A stretch of DNA of 64,000 nt from a bacterium. Lineage in GTDB: Bacteria > Bdellovibrionota_B > Oligoflexia > Silvanigrellales > Silvanigrellaceae. The position numbers were made by a program, and so were the translations under genes. The notes under the pieces are model-generated. The model did not search any database, was not told the origin of the DNA, and saw only the letters and a program-made list of their open reading frames with translations. The stretch covers positions 1 to 64,000 of the forward strand of contig RGDM01000004.1 in the NCBI GenBank assembly GCA_009918675.1. The letters are read 5' to 3'. Shown piece by piece: positions 17,548 to 26,345 of this stretch (positions are counted from its first letter, which is position 1; the number at the start of each line of letters is the position of its first letter).

Positions 17548-19359
17548 ATGTCAGAGCACACAACGCCGCGCAGAGACGCGCTCATGCCCGCTGTGAATTT
17601 GTCTTTTGCCTGTGTGGCTCTTTTGTGCCCCATCGTTGGCTGTGTGACTCCGTCGGCGGGCAAAAATGCGGAACTTTCTGGTTCGGCAGGGCAAACAGCA
17701 GCTCATCTGCCGCAAAACATTTTGTTCAATGGTGGCCCCACCGTGCCGCGTGCTGAGGCTGGTCAAGGACTCGCGTGGTTTCCTTTTGTTTGGAGTCCGC
17801 AACTTGCCTCGCCTGAAAAAGAATCAGGTTTAACAGCCATCGATACTCTTTTTATCCGTGAGCCCAAATTGGTGCTGCGTAATACTGCCACAAACGCAGA
17901 GACTCTTCTCAGCTTGCGAGATGAATCCGCCAGCGATAAACCGCGCGTTGAGCTGAGCCAAAAAGAAGGTCAGAAAAGCACTCACTTTTATCTGCCACGG
18001 CTTTTACTGCTCGCGCCGGGCGACTACGTCATTGAATCCATTCGTCTTGAAATCGGTAGTCTTGGCCAAGAGCATGGGATGCAGGTCAACATGCCTTTTG
18101 TGAATCCTTTTCAAGCAAGTGCATCGAAGAACCTAACGCTTGCTGTGCGTGAAGGACAAATCGCAACTATCGCGCGGGTGGTTCAAACCACGTCACTTGC
18201 GCAGGCTGCGCAAGGTCTGAGCTTGAAAAGCTCGTCAGAAAGCCTCGATCGTGATGTTGTTCCGGTTGATTTAGTTCTGAGCCAGTTTAATCGCACTGGA
18301 GTTGAGAGCTTTTCGCAAGTGAGAGCCGGCACATCAGATTTTCCTCGTTTGCGCTTCAACCTGACCGATGAAAATGGTGTGTCGAGGCCCTTTGAAGAAG
18401 CCAAAGCGAATGTTGGTTTTTTAGTTGACGCACCGTGCTCGGCGGAAGGCGTTTTGCGCATGGTTTGGAAGCGGCAAAATGATGAGCGCGAATTTATGAC
18501 TCATTTTCCTATTAAGCCGAAGACCGCAGACTGCCATGCTAAGCAGTCTCTTGCGTATTCTTTTGCTCTACCCAATGGCGATTGGATGATTAAATCTTCG
18601 CTGATCGCTCCCGCCAACAACTTTCAGCCAGAAATTCAGACCGCATGGTTGCGCGCACCTGCGCCCATTCTAAAAGATTATTTTGCGCTCGCTCAGCCAG
18701 CATTTCGATGGTCTCTTGAAACTTCAAAAGAGCGCGAGATTCGTCGCCCTTTGATGGTCCAAGTTGAATCTCTGAGCCGCCGCTTTGCTGAATTGCGCAG
18801 CCAAACCGATTTTTATAGAGGCATTGGTTCTGCGTCGAGTCCGAAGATTCTTTTTCTTGGCCACTTTGAAATTCGCCTTTTCGAAGCGAAAAATGATCGC
18901 GCAGCTGTTTGGGAAACGCTGCTTAAACCAAGTTTTGATTTGAATACCGCGCAAGCGTTGCTTGGGAGCAAAGATATTTTCAATGCCTATACTTTGGAGC
19001 GGCTTGTCCGCAGCCGATCATTGAAAGTGAATACAGTAATGCGCACAGCCTCTGACCAAGACGACCTCCCCGCAGTCAAACCTATTGCAGCTGAGTTTCG
19101 TGGCGAAGCAGCAAAAGCATATACGGTTTGTTTGCATGAGCGCGAAGAAGCCGATCCTCTTGTGAACTTGGGAGGCGAACTACGATTCACAGTTCTCAAG
19201 GGTGGTAATAGCGTCACAATGAAAAAGCTCAAGATGGGTAGCGAAGGATTATCAGATAAATGGGTCGAGTCGTGTCTTGAGAAAAAGTTGATGCGCTTCC
19301 GCTTTTCGCGAAAGGCACCGGCAAATTTTCAAGGTGAATTGAAATTCTCTGCGGAATAA
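17548..19359 (+). CDS. Unknown lipoprotein, 603 residues
   Basis: I do not recognise the family. The N-terminus has a basic region, a hydrophobic stretch and the lipobox IVGC (Cys32), preceded by AAGGAG 9 bases from the ATG, so export and lipid anchoring are likely. The mature part is beta-strand-like in composition, with repeated short patches of the type LRNTATNAETLLSLRDE. Residues 120-170 (a segment on what the protein does when 'read' as LAPGDYVIESIRLEIGS) are reminiscent of small surface beta domains. The C-terminal 80 residues (YTVCLHEREEADPLVN to FQGELKFSAE) resemble the end of TonB- or AgmX-like modules, which is a weak impression only. Confidence 0.8.
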   Translation: MSEHTTPRRDALMPAVNLSFACVALLCPIVGCVTPSAGKNAELSGSAGQTAAHLPQNILFNGGPTVPRAEAGQGLAWFPFVWSPQLASPEKESGLTAIDTLFIREPKLVLRNTATNAETLLSLRDESASDKPRVELSQKEGQKSTHFYLPRLLLLAPGDYVIESIRLEIGSLGQEHGMQVNMPFVNPFQASASKNLTLAVREGQIATIARVVQTTSLAQAAQGLSLKSSSESLDRDVVPVDLVLSQFNRTGVESFSQVRAGTSDFPRLRFNLTDENGVSRPFEEAKANVGFLVDAPCSAEGVLRMVWKRQNDEREFMTHFPIKPKTADCHAKQSLAYSFALPNGDWMIKSSLIAPANNFQPEIQTAWLRAPAPILKDYFALAQPAFRWSLETSKEREIRRPLMVQVESLSRRFAELRSQTDFYRGIGSASSPKILFLGHFEIRLFEAKNDRAAVWETLLKPSFDLNTAQALLGSKDIFNAYTLERLVRSRSLKVNTVMRTASDQDDLPAVKPIAAEFRGEAAKAYTVCLHEREEADPLVNLGGELRFTVLKGGNSVTMKKLKMGSEGLSDKWVESCLEKKLMRFRFSRKAPANFQGELKFSAE

Positions 19360-19369
19360 GGGCTAACGT

Positions 19370-19939
19370 TTAAGATGCCTTTGGCGGATTATTATTCTCT
19401 GGAGGCTCGCTGACTGTGAGCAAACCATCTTCAAAATCTCTGAGCCGTTCATCAAGTCCATCCATCCCGTGTGCCGGAGCTTGATTCGACGGAATCCCAT
19501 GTTTCTTTTGCAGCTCAACCGCCAGTGCATTCAGCTCAGCGACGAAGTTTTGGAAATCGTCTCTTTCGCGCACGTTGATTCGAACCGCATAGTTTCCGCG
19601 CTTGAGTTCAGAGACAAAGCGCATCATTGAAATCATCGGTCCGTACATACGGTGTGTTCTGCGAATCACTACGTACAAGGTCACCGCAATGAAAGCGATA
19701 ATGGTCAGCGTCAACTTGGCCCGATTGCGCAGGAAGATGTCGTTCTCAACCAGCGCGGTTTGATCAGCAACATTGAAGAGGTCAAAAACTTGCTGGTACT
19801 GCTCGCGAAAAGCTTCAAGGAACAAATATGCGAAAATGGCAGCGAACGATAATGCCACGCTCACAACATGCAGACCAAAACGGATCTGCTTGAAGGGCTC
19901 AACAAGATAGGCTCTGAAGTTACGCCGTTTTGCGCGCAT
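19370..19939 (-). CDS. Small membrane protein with HAMP-like segment
   Basis: A 189-residue inner-membrane protein. Two hydrophobic segments (about residues 22-42 and 75-92) flank a 30-residue periplasmic loop. After the second segment, about residues 95-145, comes a HAMP-like stretch: amphipathic helix, the GPMISMMRFVSELKRGNY region, then ERDDFQNFVAELNALAVELQ. No kinase, cyclase or chemotaxis output domain follows; the C-terminus is short and disordered. It could be a stand-alone sensor adaptor. It is convergent with the lipoprotein gene at 17548 and divergent from the hydrolase gene at 19993. Confidence 0.78.
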   Translation of the reverse strand: MRAKRRNFRAYLVEPFKQIRFGLHVVSVALSFAAIFAYLFLEAFREQYQQVFDLFNVADQTALVENDIFLRNRAKLTLTIIAFIAVTLYVVIRRTHRMYGPMISMMRFVSELKRGNYAVRINVRERDDFQNFVAELNALAVELQKKHGIPSNQAPAHGMDGLDERLRDFEDGLLTVSEPPENNNPPKAS

Positions 19940-19992
19940 CTATTATACTCCCTTGAGTGACCCGAGCGATTCGGAACGGACGGAGCGTTTTT

Positions 19993-20796
19993 ATGTCTAC
20001 ACCTGTGAAATTAGGTTACCGCATCTTTCGCTTTCAGGGAGCAGGGGAGGCGTTGAATTTCCCAGTGGTGCTCCTGCGCGGACTGGGGAGATCGTCAGGA
20101 TTTTGGCTCGAATTCTCGGAGAAGCTTTCTGAGCATGCCGAGGTTATTTGTTTAGACCTCTTGGGCACGGGGTTGTCTCGCTCGCGCTGGGGGCGAGGCA
20201 GTATCGCGGCGTTTGCTGATGATGTCATTCACACTTTGAACGAGCTGGGATACCAAAAAGTCTTTTTTGTCGGAATTAGCATGGGGGGGATGGTGGCGCT
20301 GGATGTAGCCACGCGCTCTCAACTCGTTGCTCGTTTGGCGGTTTTGGCCTCGTCTTCTCGAGGGAACGAGAGCCGACGAATTAGGCCACGCGCTCTTGCC
20401 CAACTCCTTTGGTCGCTGCGCAAGGGAACCCCTTCAAACAAAGAGCTGGCCGAGTTCTTGGTGTCAAGTAAAACGCTTTCGCAAAGGCCGGAATTGCCTT
20501 CCGTGTGGGATCAGCTTTGGCGACAAGAAGGGTTTTCAACCCTGCCTGTGCTCAGGCAGCTGCTGGCCGCTGCTGTTTTTGATGGGCGCCCGGCGCTGAA
20601 AAAGCTGAATGTTCCAACTCTCTTTATGGTGTCGAAAGACGACAATCTGGTTCCGTGGAGGAACACAGTACAAATGTGGGAGAAGGCCAAAGACTGCCGC
20701 TTGGTTGTTCTTGAGGGCTATGGACACGATTTCCCAACAGAAGCCCCTGACGAAGTGATCTCTCACCTCGTCAGTCATTTCTCAGCAAGTCCGTAA
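19993..20796 (+). CDS. Alpha/beta-fold hydrolase
   Basis: A cytoplasmic hydrolase of 267 residues. The nucleophile elbow is GISMGG (Ser97), the acid is the Asp in SKDDNLVP, and the base is the His in GYGHDFP, so the triad is complete. LLRGLGRSSGFW supplies the oxyanion region. The substrate is unknown; the overall form is that of small esterases or C-C hydrolases. I chose ATG 19993 rather than GTG 19957 because GGACGGAG lies 6-7 bases upstream of it. Confidence 0.85.
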   Translation: MSTPVKLGYRIFRFQGAGEALNFPVVLLRGLGRSSGFWLEFSEKLSEHAEVICLDLLGTGLSRSRWGRGSIAAFADDVIHTLNELGYQKVFFVGISMGGMVALDVATRSQLVARLAVLASSSRGNESRRIRPRALAQLLWSLRKGTPSNKELAEFLVSSKTLSQRPELPSVWDQLWRQEGFSTLPVLRQLLAAAVFDGRPALKKLNVPTLFMVSKDDNLVPWRNTVQMWEKAKDCRLVVLEGYGHDFPTEAPDEVISHLVSHFSASP

Positions 20797-20811
20797 TTCA
20801 GGAAAAATAAT

Positions 20812-21195
20812 TTATTTGCGGCTGGCGATGCACTCGATTTCAACCAAAACATCGCGAGGCAGGCGTGCAACTTCAACGGTTGAGCGGGCTGGCTTGTTGT
20901 CGCCAAAAAAATTTTCGTAGATGCCATTCATTGTTTGAAAATCGTTAAAGTTCTTTAGGAATACGGTTGTTTTGAGGACAGTCGAAAGGTCTGCGCCGGC
21001 GGCGTTGAGAACCGCCTTCAGATTGTTGAGCACTTGTGTGGTTTGGCTCTGAATATCGCCACCGACAATTTGCATTGTTTGCGGGTCAAGTGGGATTTGT
21101 CCCGAACAAAAAACCAGGTCTCCAAATCCAATCGCTTGTGAGTATGGGCCAATGGCCTTGGGTGCTTGCTCAGTATGAATAACTTTGTGACTCAT
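20812..21195 (-). CDS. ridA: RidA-family enamine/imine deaminase
   Basis: RidA hydrolyses reactive 2-aminoacrylate and related imines released by PLP enzymes. The 127-residue protein shows the family pattern: KAIGPYSQAI, LVFCSGQIPLDP, and the closing ARLPRDVLVEIECIA with the active-site arginine and glutamate. It is 23 bases downstream of the flagellar rod gene and may share its transcript. RutC of the Rut uracil pathway is a relative, but nothing else of that pathway is present. Confidence 0.93.
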   Translation of the reverse strand: MSHKVIHTEQAPKAIGPYSQAIGFGDLVFCSGQIPLDPQTMQIVGGDIQSQTTQVLNNLKAVLNAAGADLSTVLKTTVFLKNFNDFQTMNGIYENFFGDNKPARSTVEVARLPRDVLVEIECIASRK

Positions 21196-21218
21196 AAATA
21201 ATCCGCCTCAAAAAAAGC

Positions 21219-22004
21219 TTAACCAGCTTCACCCACTTTCTGGGCCGAAAGTTGCATGGTGTTGTCGTAGGCTTTAACAGCTTTTTGCAAAGCTTCATAG
21301 GTGCGGTGGGCAATGATCATGCTGGTCATGTTTTTCATTGGATTGACGTTGCTGTTTTCGAGGTGGCCTTGGGTGATTTCGCCTTTGTGCGCAACGATGT
21401 TTTCTGGCGCGCCGTCGTGAACAAAAAGATTGTCGCCCAGGCGTTGCAGAAGCTTTACATCATTGAAGCCAACAACCTTCAATTTATCGATGAATTTTTC
21501 ACCGTTGTAGACTTCACCATCCGGCAAAATCTTCATTTGTCCTTCGCTCAGTCCGGTGATTGCGCCACGCTCCCCCATGACAGTTGCACCATTTTTTGTG
21601 ACAAGAGTGCCGTCTGGGGTCAGAGAAAAACTTCCGTCGCGTGTATACCGCTCGCCAAAAGGTGTGTTGATTGCAAAGAAGCCATTGCCCTGAATTGCAA
21701 CATCCGTATTGGACCCGGTTCTCTTTATGCCGCCTTGAATATAACTTGTTTCCACGTTTGATAGCGTTACGTAACCCATTTCGTTGCCGTGTAACGGATA
21801 GAGCTCGCGCATGTCGAGCTTGAATTGTGCGGGGGGTATCGGGTTCGTGTACGATTTCCAAGGGTTCGCTTCGAGTGCAGAAAAAGTGACTTGTTCTTCC
21901 TTGAATCCGGTGGTGTTCATGTTGGCAACGTTATTTGCCAAGACTTCCAGAACTCGCTCTTGAACAACTCCGCCAGAAAGCGGCGCGTAAATATTCTTCA
22001 GCAT
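21219..22004 (-). CDS. flgF: Flagellar basal-body rod protein, FlgF type
   Basis: A 261-residue rod protein. The N-terminal helix carries the family motif (VLEVLANNVANMNTTGFKEEQ). The middle has GGIKRTGSNTDVAIQGNGFFAI and FGERYTRDGSFSLTPDGTLV, and the C-terminus NVNPMKNMTSMIIAHRTYEA returns to the coiled-coil half. Length and the GGIKRTG segment favour FlgF over FlgG. It stands alone: no flgG, flgA or flgH follows. A good ribosome binding site (GGGAGGTGA) precedes the ATG. The lipoprotein gene 51 bases upstream may be co-transcribed. Confidence 0.85.
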   Translation of the reverse strand: MLKNIYAPLSGGVVQERVLEVLANNVANMNTTGFKEEQVTFSALEANPWKSYTNPIPPAQFKLDMRELYPLHGNEMGYVTLSNVETSYIQGGIKRTGSNTDVAIQGNGFFAINTPFGERYTRDGSFSLTPDGTLVTKNGATVMGERGAITGLSEGQMKILPDGEVYNGEKFIDKLKVVGFNDVKLLQRLGDNLFVHDGAPENIVAHKGEITQGHLENSNVNPMKNMTSMIIAHRTYEALQKAVKAYDNTMQLSAQKVGEAG

Positions 22005-22055
22005 GCGTCACCTCCCGCATAGGAGAGCGCTGCGTGAATGTCCCTGTCAGCGCCC

Positions 22056-23999
22056 TTACAGCTGCAAGTTTAACACCAGATTCTCATGACCCTGTGGGAT
22101 AATAATTTCCCGCTTGCCAAGGATACTGCCGTTCACAAGTGAACTAATCACTAGGTCATATTTGCCAGGGACGAGTCGCACCGAGCGGGTTGAACCCACA
22201 CTGATCTGGAATTCCATTTCAGTTTGAAGAATATCGCGACGGAAGGATTCGAGCTCACTCTTCGCTGCCGTGGTGAGATCCCCAGGAGCACGCAAGACAA
22301 TATCTCGACAGGCAGGATTTGCCGATGCGCGGCGAGCAAACTGACGAATGAGTTGCACGCGCGTCGATTCATCCCACACGCCGCGCACAATTGCTGAACT
22401 GAACAGCTCGTTTTTGCTGTTGCCAAGATCAAGCCCAACTCGCCCGCGATAGGACTCACAGATAGGCGAAATGCTCGGAAAATCGCCTTTTGCGAAAGAT
22501 TGGCCGTTGATGAATTCAAACACAGGAGCAGTGGATTGAGGCACTGTGCCCTTGAGGGCCGGTGTGTTTTGTATCGATTGGTTAAGCGCGACTTTCATTG
22601 GCTGAACCAGATTCATGGGTAACCTTACCAACGAAGTTGGGCTGAGAGGTTGGTTGCCGGCTGTTTCCACCTGATGATGAACATTCAACATCCCTGAGCG
22701 AAGCATACCTTTCACCACCGAACCGCGAGCCAAATGCCGTGCGGACATGCGCACTGCGACGTTCACTTTTTGCGAGTCCTCAATCGCAAGAACTTCTCGC
22801 AGTTCTTCGCTAGTCTGATTGAGCATGTGTGAAATAATTCGTGCCCATTGCCATTTCTTTGCATCATCCGACAAGACTTCCAGTTCCGGAGAATTCACCA
22901 GGGAACGAGGAAGTTCGCGATGATCCTCAGCAAGGGAATTGCGAATCAACCATCCAACCTGGGTGAGTGTTTGCTCGGGTTGCAGATGCCGCAATTGAGA
23001 TTGGCTCAACTCAAACGCAACTCGCTCGCAGAGTTTGTTGAAGTTAAACAGCTTGCGATGGAAAAGGTACGGTAATTGCGGGAATTCTTTGCGCACGAGC
23101 TTTTCAGAATTTCTCGCAAATTGCACTCCAGAAAGTGCGACGCCCTGAAGCGAGCGAAGATCATCCTGAATGGTTGAAGGAGTGCTGAACCACGCCAGTT
23201 CAAGCATCGACTGTGACATTTGACTCGGAATTTTTTGAATTGATTCTTCCGTGTCTTTTACAAAATCAAGCGTCAAGCCACCAAACCAAGGGAGCTTGAG
23301 CTCGCTGACAAGGCCATCTGACTCAATCTTTGCGCTCATTTCAGCGGGTGCGTGTGCTGCTCCGGTGAGTGGATTCAAGATGACCACATCAGCGGCCTCT
23401 TTGCCTTTTTTGGCCTCAAAGAATGGCAGTGCCCACGCAACATTCTTTTCTGAGCTGTTTACCTTCGAGCGCGGCAGGGCAGCTCTCAAACCCAGGCGTG
23501 TGAGGAGATTTTCTGGATTCCCCTTTGCGAGTTTGAATGCATCTTGTCCTTGTTTATTCCATTCAACTTCGTCTTCGAATACATTTGAATCGAGGTGGTG
23601 AACAGAAATAAAATGCTTTGCGTTCGTGAGAGTTCCGTTCTCTGATTTTGCGCTCAGGCGCATGTCGGTCAATAGTGGCGCATAGCCAAGGCGATGGCCG
23701 ATTTTGATCTCAACGAACATTTCCTGTGCGTCATCATTCATCTTGGCTGCGACCACCGCAGTACCCATTGGAATGCCCTGAATGGTGACGCGATAGAAAG
23801 CAAGATTTTTATAGCCCGAGGGAGCTGCGACGACGGGTGCTTCTGTTGTTGAAGTGCCGATTGCCATGGCCACGAATCCTGGGCCAGGGAAAGTGCCGTG
23901 CAGGTTGGTTGCGGTGGACTTGCTGCAGCCGGTGCAGCCGGAAGCAACAATCAATGCGCTCATTGTGAGGATTTTGGTTTTTCTGGTGAACTTCATCAT
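22056..23999 (-). CDS. Unknown large lipoprotein, 647 residues
   Basis: I do not recognise the family. From the ATG at 23999, which has GAGGA 8 bases upstream, there is a basic start, a hydrophobic segment and a lipobox ASGC (Cys22). The mature protein is about 625 residues with no evident catalytic motif. The last 50 residues (TRSVRLVPGKYDLVISS then GKREIIIPQGHENLVLNLQL) resemble a PEGA-type surface beta domain, which is an inference. An in-frame upstream ATG at 24041 adds residues without a ribosome binding site and would place the start inside the divergent promoter region. It precedes the rod gene on the same strand. Confidence 0.8.
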   Translation of the reverse strand: MMKFTRKTKILTMSALIVASGCTGCSKSTATNLHGTFPGPGFVAMAIGTSTTEAPVVAAPSGYKNLAFYRVTIQGIPMGTAVVAAKMNDDAQEMFVEIKIGHRLGYAPLLTDMRLSAKSENGTLTNAKHFISVHHLDSNVFEDEVEWNKQGQDAFKLAKGNPENLLTRLGLRAALPRSKVNSSEKNVAWALPFFEAKKGKEAADVVILNPLTGAAHAPAEMSAKIESDGLVSELKLPWFGGLTLDFVKDTEESIQKIPSQMSQSMLELAWFSTPSTIQDDLRSLQGVALSGVQFARNSEKLVRKEFPQLPYLFHRKLFNFNKLCERVAFELSQSQLRHLQPEQTLTQVGWLIRNSLAEDHRELPRSLVNSPELEVLSDDAKKWQWARIISHMLNQTSEELREVLAIEDSQKVNVAVRMSARHLARGSVVKGMLRSGMLNVHHQVETAGNQPLSPTSLVRLPMNLVQPMKVALNQSIQNTPALKGTVPQSTAPVFEFINGQSFAKGDFPSISPICESYRGRVGLDLGNSKNELFSSAIVRGVWDESTRVQLIRQFARRASANPACRDIVLRAPGDLTTAAKSELESFRRDILQTEMEFQISVGSTRSVRLVPGKYDLVISSLVNGSILGKREIIIPQGHENLVLNLQL

Positions 24000-24083
24000 C
24001 AAACGAATCCTCGTCAGTCCCTTGAGAGGTTGCCACAGCATGGTATCGTCCGCACGGTCCGCTGCTCGGAGGATTCCCAGACA

Positions 24084-26300
24084 ATGGCGCGAAACATGCA
24101 GGTCATTTTATGCGTGACGCTTATATTAGCCTGCGTCCATCCTGCTCTGGGCTATGGTCAAAGTCAAAAGTCCCAAATTTGGCAGGTCCCTGTCTTGCCT
24201 TTAATCGACGTTGAAAAAGCGAGTCCAAGCACTGGGGGTGTGTGGACCGCTCCATCAGGACAAAGAAAGAATTTTGAAAACTTGCTCGAACCTGTGCCAG
24301 GGCTCGGAAGAAGTGCTTCTGAATTGGGCATAAATGCAACGCGAGTGGGAATGAATCCGTCGCTTTCGCAAACAATCAACCGCGCGGGAGTCGCTGTCCT
24401 GGGTGGAGAGGCAGCCCGCACTGGAGGCGGACGCTTTGTGATGCGCGGCCACCCCGGGCAAGAGCCGGTGGTGAGCGTTGAGGGAGTTCCATTGAGTTCA
24501 GGGTTCTCCGGAGCTCATTCTGAGGAACTGATTCCTCTGAGTGCTGTCCAAGAAATTCGGATTTATCCGTTTGCAGCTCCGCCCGGATTTTTTCGCTTGG
24601 GTGTCTCGGGCGGATATGATCTCTCTGTGATTAAGGGGCAGCAAGTTGAACTGCGTGAGCGTCGGCTTGTTATTGAGCAGCCAAGCGCCATTTCCATGAG
24701 TCAAAGAGAGTCTCTTGGCTGTCAATCCCGAGCCAGCGCTTTGGGTCCGTGTCTGCATTTTTCCTGGCAAGCTGGCCGCCATTTAGCGCGGCAAAAAGTA
24801 TTTGATGATAACAATACTCCGTCTGAAATGTCGGACGACAAAACAATTCTTTTGCCCTCAAATGACATCAATCAAGTTGCGCTGCTTCTAGATTTGCAGC
24901 GGGTGAATTCCGACGGTCTTAAATTCAACAGTTTGTTTTTTTCAGGTGCAGACTCGCGCCAGCTCGTTGTGCTTCCGGTTGTGGAAAATTCTCATTGGAA
25001 TCGGCTTTACCGGGATATCATTTTGGCGTCTCAAGAGGCGGAATTTTTATCTCCACTCAGCGGATTTTTTTGGCGTGCCCGCCTCGGCGGTCGTATAGAG
25101 AATGCGAGATTTACAGCAGAGAAACAAGACCAATCAAGGCAAATTCGCAGTGACAGTCGGAAGGAAGATGTCGCCGTTGGGCATTTTTTTATTTCGCTTC
25201 CGGTGCAAACATCGGGAGCCGACTTAACGCCTTATATAAACTTTAATGTCGAGAACAATCATTTTGAGAGCCTTGTTGGACTCATCGAACCGACTTCATC
25301 CACTGCAACCTTGAACACGAAGACGCAAAACAAAACCGATTCACGCATTCAAGGTGTCATGGCTCGTGCCAACGTAGGATTTGGCGCTGAAGTGAATGCG
25401 CAGCGGTTTGGTTTTTTAAGGGTTGAATCATTCTTGCAAGCCGGTCAATCCAGAATCAATTTCAACTGTGGAGTCTACTCCTCTGAATTTCTCTGCGCAC
25501 AAGATCCGCAGGCGTTTGCAAAAATTGTGCCTGGATATGTCATCGAGTATCGAAAACAATTGTCTGAGAAAATATTGCTGTTCACGAGTTCGGGCCAAAC
25601 CCTTCGTCTGCCGACGCCCGTTGAAATTTCAGGACGGCCTGATGGAATTCTCGGAAACTCGCAATTAATTCCCGAGCAAACTCAGCTTTTCGAGAGCGGT
25701 TTGCAGTCACCCTTTGGCAAAATCAGTGTTTTTGCAGCTCGCGATGCCAATCTCATCACAGCCCGGCAATTGAGCCCGGTTTTAATTCGATACGAGAATA
25801 CATTTGCCGCACAAAGAGTTGGTTACCATGCTCTTGCTTCGGTTCAGAGCAAGCACTGGTTTGTCGAGCTCAACTTGGAAGGGGTTTGGTCACGGGTCTT
25901 ACAAGGCCGCGCGCAGCAGCGTGTTTTGACGTTTGTTCCCGAATCCCAACTGGGTTTTCGATTGGCTCGGCAACTCGTCCAGGAGATCCCCTTCAAGGAT
26001 GGTGAAATTGCATTGGAGATATCGAAATCAGGCCCGTATTGGCTCGATGAGGGCCAATTGAGCCGACTCACTCCTCCTTTCTTGGTCAACCTGTCTTTCG
26101 CTCTTCCAACCCGCTTGGCTGGCGGCAAGCTGCAATCCTCCTTCAGAATCGCAAATATTTTTGACAATCGAACTTCGCTCCTCGCTTTGTCCGGCCAAGC
26201 TCCCCGCACTGTGGCCTGGAGTTACTCGCCAATTTTGCCAATCTCTGGAAGAACTTTTGAGTTGAGTTTTCGGTTGCTCGACACCGCGGGTCCGGGTTAA
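24084..26300 (+). CDS. TonB-dependent outer membrane receptor
   Basis: A 738-residue outer membrane receptor. A signal peptide ends at about HPALG. The plug follows at about residues 60-190, with RFVMRGHPGQEPVVSVEGVPL, VQEIRIYPF, and a closing GVSGGYDLSVIKG. The rest alternates polar turns and beta strands typical of a 22-strand barrel, and ends with an aromatic-rich segment. The substrate is not readable; no iron-uptake genes are near. Two genes downstream there is a TonB-like protein, so receptor and energiser may be a dedicated pair. GGAGGA 10 bases upstream supports the ATG at 24084 over a longer frame starting at 23898. Confidence 0.83.
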   Translation: MARNMQVILCVTLILACVHPALGYGQSQKSQIWQVPVLPLIDVEKASPSTGGVWTAPSGQRKNFENLLEPVPGLGRSASELGINATRVGMNPSLSQTINRAGVAVLGGEAARTGGGRFVMRGHPGQEPVVSVEGVPLSSGFSGAHSEELIPLSAVQEIRIYPFAAPPGFFRLGVSGGYDLSVIKGQQVELRERRLVIEQPSAISMSQRESLGCQSRASALGPCLHFSWQAGRHLARQKVFDDNNTPSEMSDDKTILLPSNDINQVALLLDLQRVNSDGLKFNSLFFSGADSRQLVVLPVVENSHWNRLYRDIILASQEAEFLSPLSGFFWRARLGGRIENARFTAEKQDQSRQIRSDSRKEDVAVGHFFISLPVQTSGADLTPYINFNVENNHFESLVGLIEPTSSTATLNTKTQNKTDSRIQGVMARANVGFGAEVNAQRFGFLRVESFLQAGQSRINFNCGVYSSEFLCAQDPQAFAKIVPGYVIEYRKQLSEKILLFTSSGQTLRLPTPVEISGRPDGILGNSQLIPEQTQLFESGLQSPFGKISVFAARDANLITARQLSPVLIRYENTFAAQRVGYHALASVQSKHWFVELNLEGVWSRVLQGRAQQRVLTFVPESQLGFRLARQLVQEIPFKDGEIALEISKSGPYWLDEGQLSRLTPPFLVNLSFALPTRLAGGKLQSSFRIANIFDNRTSLLALSGQAPRTVAWSYSPILPISGRTFELSFRLLDTAGPG

Positions 26301-26345
26301 GGGGCCAAGTGCGAAATGTGTTGGGATGCTTTGGAGAGTTGCGCC

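Noticed and set aside
20812-21195. RidA protein as RutC of the Rut uracil pathway
   Set aside because: No other Rut gene is present and it follows a flagellar gene 6.6 kb from the uracil cluster.
23898-24083. Long N-terminal extension of the TonB-dependent receptor frame
   Set aside because: It runs inside the divergent lipoprotein gene, lacks a ribosome binding site, and the internal ATG 24084 has both a signal peptide and GGAGGA.
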